Assembly (NCBI GenBank): GCA_020205615.1
Contig: CM035164.1
Coordinates: 123,314,307 to 123,378,306 of the forward strand
Source of the DNA: Panax quinquefolius
Taxonomy: Eukaryota; Streptophyta; Magnoliopsida; Apiales; Araliaceae
DNA length: 64,000 nucleotides
Reading direction: 5' to 3'
The translations under genes and the position numbers were made by a program. Of the stretch, positions 59,430-64,000 are shown piece by piece; position 1 is the stretch's first letter; each line of letters begins with the position of its first letter. The notes beneath the pieces were generated by a model that made no database searches, was not told where the DNA came from, and saw nothing but the letters and a program-made list of their open reading frames with translations.

Positions 59430-62337
59430 ACAATGGGTATGCGGACTTCCCGATAAATTGACTTAATCTCTATTGAAAATATTTAGAAGCTGCTGCGTAC
59501 GCTTAAGTGTTCTTGATCTCGGAACCATCTAATGCCTTTAGCAGATAAGTGCACGGCTTTGATACTTGATCACCTCATACGGCCCTTCCCGGTTCGGCAT
59601 TAACTTTCCTGTGTTTTGAGGCGTAGATCTTGGCTTCTCTAAGGGCGAAGTCTCTACTTTGAATCTCTGAGTTTAACCCCTTTGTTGTAATGTTTGGCTA
59701 CCCTTCGTTGATAAGCGACGATTTGAGCAAAGCTACCTCTACGACTTCTTCTAGCGAGTCCAAGTTAGCTTTCGGTCCTTCGTCGTTGTAGATCTCTTTG
59801 AACTAAGCGACGAAGACTTGGAGATCCGATTTTATTTGGGACTAAGGCATCGATACCATGGAAGCCAATCGAAAGGGTGAATCCCCAATGGTGGTCCTCG
59901 GTGTAGTTGATGTAAGCCCACGACCTGTTTGGCGGTTCTTTTGGCCATCTTCCTTTAGCTTCATCGGTCTGCGCTTGATTCCATTCATGACGTCTGTTGG
60001 TTACCTCGACTTGCCCATTCGGCGTGGATGAGCCACAGAAGTCTTCTTGTCTTTGAATCCCGGATCCTTTAAAATCTTTCAAATTTTGAACCCACGAATG
60101 GCGTCCAGTTGTCCGATATCAACACTCTAGGAATCCGAAGCGAAACACTACGGACTCTTTTATGAACTTCAAGCACTCTTGTTCCGTTATTAGCAAAGTG
60201 GTTTCGCCTCTACCCACTTAGTCATGTAATCAATAAAGAAGCTATGATAAAGTCGACGACCTTTAGCTTTGAGCAGCGGACCCGATATATCCACCCCTGA
60301 GCGGTGAAGGGTATAGGAGATAAAATCGAATATAACTCTTAGGTGGTGATGTGAGATCGGATTATTAATTTGGCATTTTCACATTTCTTGACATATTTAC
60401 GTAGCTTTCTTAAAATTGTAGGCCGATAGTATCCTTGTCGAAGTACTTTATAAGCGAATACTTGGCGACCCTATATATGATCCATAAATACCCTCGTGAA
60501 CCTCCAGAAGAGCATACTCGGCCTCGAGCGGAACCGGACATTTCGTGATGGTGAGGAAAATGCCGATCGATAAAGATCCCCATCGATAAGAACAAAATTG
60601 GCACTCTTGTGCTTGATCTTCTTTGCCAATCGATCGATCTCGAAGGAAGGGCGCCATCGCCAAATACTCGATGTAGGGGTCGTCCGGCCGGTTAGATCGC
60701 TTCGATACATCACCGCCGTCTTTGAACACTCGTCTTCGCGCAAAACTTCCAAATAAATCGATCCGTTGAAAACATCTGCATCTGCGGTGGCGAACTTCGA
60801 CGGTCATCGACAATGGAATTGTCGTTCACGCTCTATGCCTTAAAACCCATCTGAAGCGAAATATTGAAGTCGGTCTTTTAATTAGCGGATACTTGATCAT
60901 CAAGGGTCCCACGAGCTTCATAATCTCCCCGGCAAACATTTAACGACCAATTGAGAATCACTTATAAATGATCGAACTTACGGACTTACAGACTCCTTTG
61001 CCAATCGGACACCCGCTAACAACGCCCGTACTTCGGCCGTTGTTCGTTGCTTTAAACCGAATCGATTACTCTTGAACTTTGAATCCCTACGGACTTGTCA
61101 AAATAATTCACCTTGCACTTAATGATCATTGTAGAGATCCATCTGCATCTGACGTCAAACATTCGACCTGGCGAAGAAGAAGCTATGGCGCCTTGATCAG
61201 ACGATTGACCTCCGTGACTCTGCATCTGCTTCGGTGAATGAACATTCCACCATAAAATCGGCGAGCTTGACCGCTTGATAGCGATTCGGGGATGGTATTG
61301 ATGAAAAATTGGGACAACTCCATAGTCAAATGCTGCTAATCGACTGAAACCTCTCGGCTTGCCCATCACCTTCTTGATGGGCGATCCGTGTGAGCGACCG
61401 GAGGCCAGACCTTGGAAATATTGCGAAGCTTTCTACTAGCAATTATTAAAGCAAAGACAAATTTCTCAATATTCGAATTACTGGTTTGACATCTCGTGGG
61501 GCGAAGCGGCGTAATAGATTGGATCTTTGCTTCCGGCTGATCTCCCGAACCAACACCTTGCCAACCGCCAACGAACTTGCTGCGAGGTATAAATATAAGG
61601 TCTCTGCTTTGGCAGAGCTTCACCAATAAAGGAAGCGAGAAGGCGGATATGTCTTTATGCCTTGGAAGGCGTCTTCACGCTCGAAGTCCACTAGAACGTC
61701 TTCGCATTCTTGGCCCTTGATGTGTCGAAAGAAAGGAAGGCATCTCTCCCATGATTTGGCGATGAACCTCCTTAAAGCCATGATCCTACCGGTCGGGGCG
61801 TTGGGCGTCTTTGAGCGGCGAGAGTCTTCATATCAAGAATGGCACTGGATCTTCTCGGGTTGGCCTCGATGCCCTACGGTGACCGGATAACCCAAAAATT
61901 TTCTACACCAAGGTAGAAAGTACATTTGGTCGGATTGAGTCTCAATTAACGATAGCAGACGATGCGAAAGCATTCCTCGGTCGTCCAAATGCTTCTAAAT
62001 CTGCATACTCTTCACGATCATGTCATCTACATAAACCTCCATATTCCTCCCCATTTACTTTGTCGAAGATGAAGTTCATCATTCTCACGGTAGGTGGCTC
62101 AAAGCATTATGAGGCCAAAAGTCATCTTTTTTTATAAGGTAATGCCGAGCGGTGTGTAATGAACATTGTCTTTGGAATGTCCTCTTTACATATGGATATT
62201 TGATGGTAACTTGAAAAACATCCATAAAGCTTAGTAATCATACCCAGAAGTGGCATCGATGAAATTTGATCGATATGGGGCGGAGGATAAAGTCCTTGAG
62301 ACGAAGCTTTATTGAGATCGGTGTAGTCGATGCAAAG
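59430..62337 (-). pseudogene. Pol of the second Tat element, truncated by an LTR insertion
   Basis: Integrase at about 60600-59430 (QVEVTNRRHEWNQAQTDEAKGRWP-like at 60010-59930 in pieces), RNase H at about 61300-60750 and RT up to 62337 (CIDYTDLNKASSQ at 62335-62295, RT box near 62040-62010). At 62337 the frame is cut by the gypsy-1-family LTR, so the start of RT, protease and gag are not in the window. Confidence 0.7.
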
Positions 62338-64000
62338 TGTGGCGCCCCAAAATAGGTATACATCACCCATTACGAGTTGTCGATACATGATGCAGAAACA
62401 ACTACAACTTTATTATTCTGATGATGAAATTGTGAGTTTGAATACAAATATTATCTACAGACAATATCTATACTCAAATAAATCCTCATCACATTTATTG
62501 ATACATTATTTTACAAAAATGGTGAGGACTACTAAATAACTCTCTCTAGAACCTTCATTCCATTACCCCAGGCTTCGTACTCGCATTATATTCTCGCCTC
62601 CCGAGAAGAAAAATGGAACAAAAAGGAAAGGGTGAGCTAAACTAGCCCGATAAAGAATATTATGACTAAGATAATATACAACAAATTATCATTAGTCTTG
62701 ACGAGGGGAAAAATCTAATAGAATCTGATAGACAACAAGTTTTAAATCAATATTCGCAATGAAAATAATAATTCATTAGAAGAGTTAAGTAGAGAATGCA
62801 AACTATTATCTTCTATGTATGAATTTAAAAGTTCATCGTCTCATCTTTTATCCCTATAACATCAATCGATATATATACGAAATCAAATATTCATCTTTGC
62901 CTTTCACTAAAGCCAAAGATATTCATCGATTAGTCGTGTTAAATCTAAACACTGTTCATCTTTGCACTACGGGCCAAAGATATTCATCGAAATCATTCAT
63001 CTTTTTACTCTGGTCAAAGATATTCAATAATATCATCATTTAAAGGCTGAGGATGATGAAAAATATTTTTAAAGAAGCGAATTCGATTGAAACAAAATGA
63101 CAAGGATTAAGTATTAGTACTTTTGTTTTATCCATGTCCAAAAATACCTCAAAAATAATCATAGTGGTGTAAAATTCAAGAATGATCAAAACATGGATAC
63201 AATCAAAGCTAGTATCCACAATAGATATTTTTAGGCGAAAAGGAAAATTTTTATTTTAGATGAATAATGCAAGATTATTAAGTAAATAGTATTAGTATCA
63301 CGTGAATAGTATAATATCGTGAATAAGTAACTCCAACACCAAAAGTTCCAAATTTGATAAAACTTGGATCGATATTTCAAAGATAATGATATTGAAGAAA
63401 TAATATCATTACTGAAAAAAATATAATATCCCTTACCTCCTAAAAGATCAGTCTTACAATTGAAACAACGAATATATATAAAGTTATGACTTGAACTTGC
63501 ACCGTATAGCAATACTCAAAGTATACTCAAAATACTCACAAGAATAACATTTCGATAATATAGAGAGAAAACTTGATTTTACGGTATGATTTTCAATTCT
63601 AACCTAAGACCTATTTATGGGAAAATGCTTAGAACACCAATTAAAAGAAAATTTAATTTAATATTATTATTATTTTTCTAAATTTTCCTACGCATACTAA
63701 TTGAATTCAGCCATCAACCACACCCCAATAAAAACAACAAAAATGTTTTCTCACTTAAACCATTTAAAACTTCAAAAAATGATAATCAATTAATCAGAAA
63801 CTTCAATAATTCATAATAAATAGCCCTTTTTGTCGGAAAAATTGAATCTCGCGATTTTTTATAGGAAATTCAATTTCTACAACTTTGCAAAAGAAAGTTT
63901 TCCAAATTCCAAATGAAATCAATGAAATCCACAAACAAAGCGATTTTACAAGCTATAATCAAATTTCAAATAATAAATGGGGTCCACCGAGCATGTTTAA
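62338..64000 (-). repeat. LTR of the gypsy-1 family, reverse orientation, running off the edge
   Basis: Begins TGTGGCGCCCCAAAATAGG, the inverse complement of the gypsy-1 LTR end, and stays collinear with it. It includes a short piece of the 60-bp array (62890-63040), the ACTATTCACG region (about 63290-63330) and the TATA region (63612-63619). About 1.66 kb of an expected 2.7 kb is present. Confidence 0.85.

Overview
This window is a plant nuclear region, very probably eudicot. It is AT-rich with long introns bordered by GT...AG. It holds two recognisable host genes, both on the minus strand, buried in nested transposable elements. At least 80% of the window is retrotransposon or DNA-transposon sequence.

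Layout. 1-664 and 9229-10627 are the two halves of one degenerate Mutator-like element (MULE), split by a Ty3/gypsy element (gypsy-1, 665-9228, plus strand, 2.7-kb LTRs). 10628-15897 is mostly host intergenic DNA with one intact small gene for a four-helix membrane protein (12082-12510). 15898-34167 is a host gene of the DUF616/MUCI70-like (TOD1-related) family. Its six C-terminal exons lie at 15898-19327 and join in frame without a stop. Its N-terminal signal-anchor exon lies at 33909-34167. The 14.6 kb between them holds a Ty3/gypsy element (gypsy-2, 19446-28419), a deleted hAT transposon (about 28420-30340) and a Copia-like LTR (about 30746-33596) that itself carries a gypsy-like solo LTR with a perfect TCTAT target duplication. 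The middle exons of the gene are not visible.

Upstream of the gene, at 34851, begins a cluster of Tat-lineage Ty3/gypsy elements with gag-pol on the minus strand. Each has an oppositely oriented, intron-containing ORF resembling PF04195 between pol and the 3' LTR, plus a tandem-repeat spacer. A 100-N gap sits at 48631-48730. About 8.7 kb before the gap (39957-48630) is repeated in the same order just after it (48731 to about 57460), including a non-transposon spacer. The simplest reading is that two contig ends overlap and were not merged, so the locus probably contains one complete Tat element (LTR 34851 ... LTR 54770, target duplication CTTCC) in the 5' leader of the MUCI70-like gene. Next to it is a second, diverged Tat element whose pol is cut at 62338 by a reverse-oriented LTR of the gypsy-1 family that runs off the window end.

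The transposon parts show a dense pattern of small indels and substitutions at C/G-containing positions, while AT-rich stretches and host exons are clean. This may be unpolished long-read error as well as real decay, so 'pseudogene' calls in the transposons carry that caveat. I see no new enzymatic or defence system. The most interesting items are the TE-ruptured host gene, the probable false duplication at the gap, the antisense spliced ORF of the Tat elements and a heat-shock-element-like cluster in the gypsy-1 LTRs.
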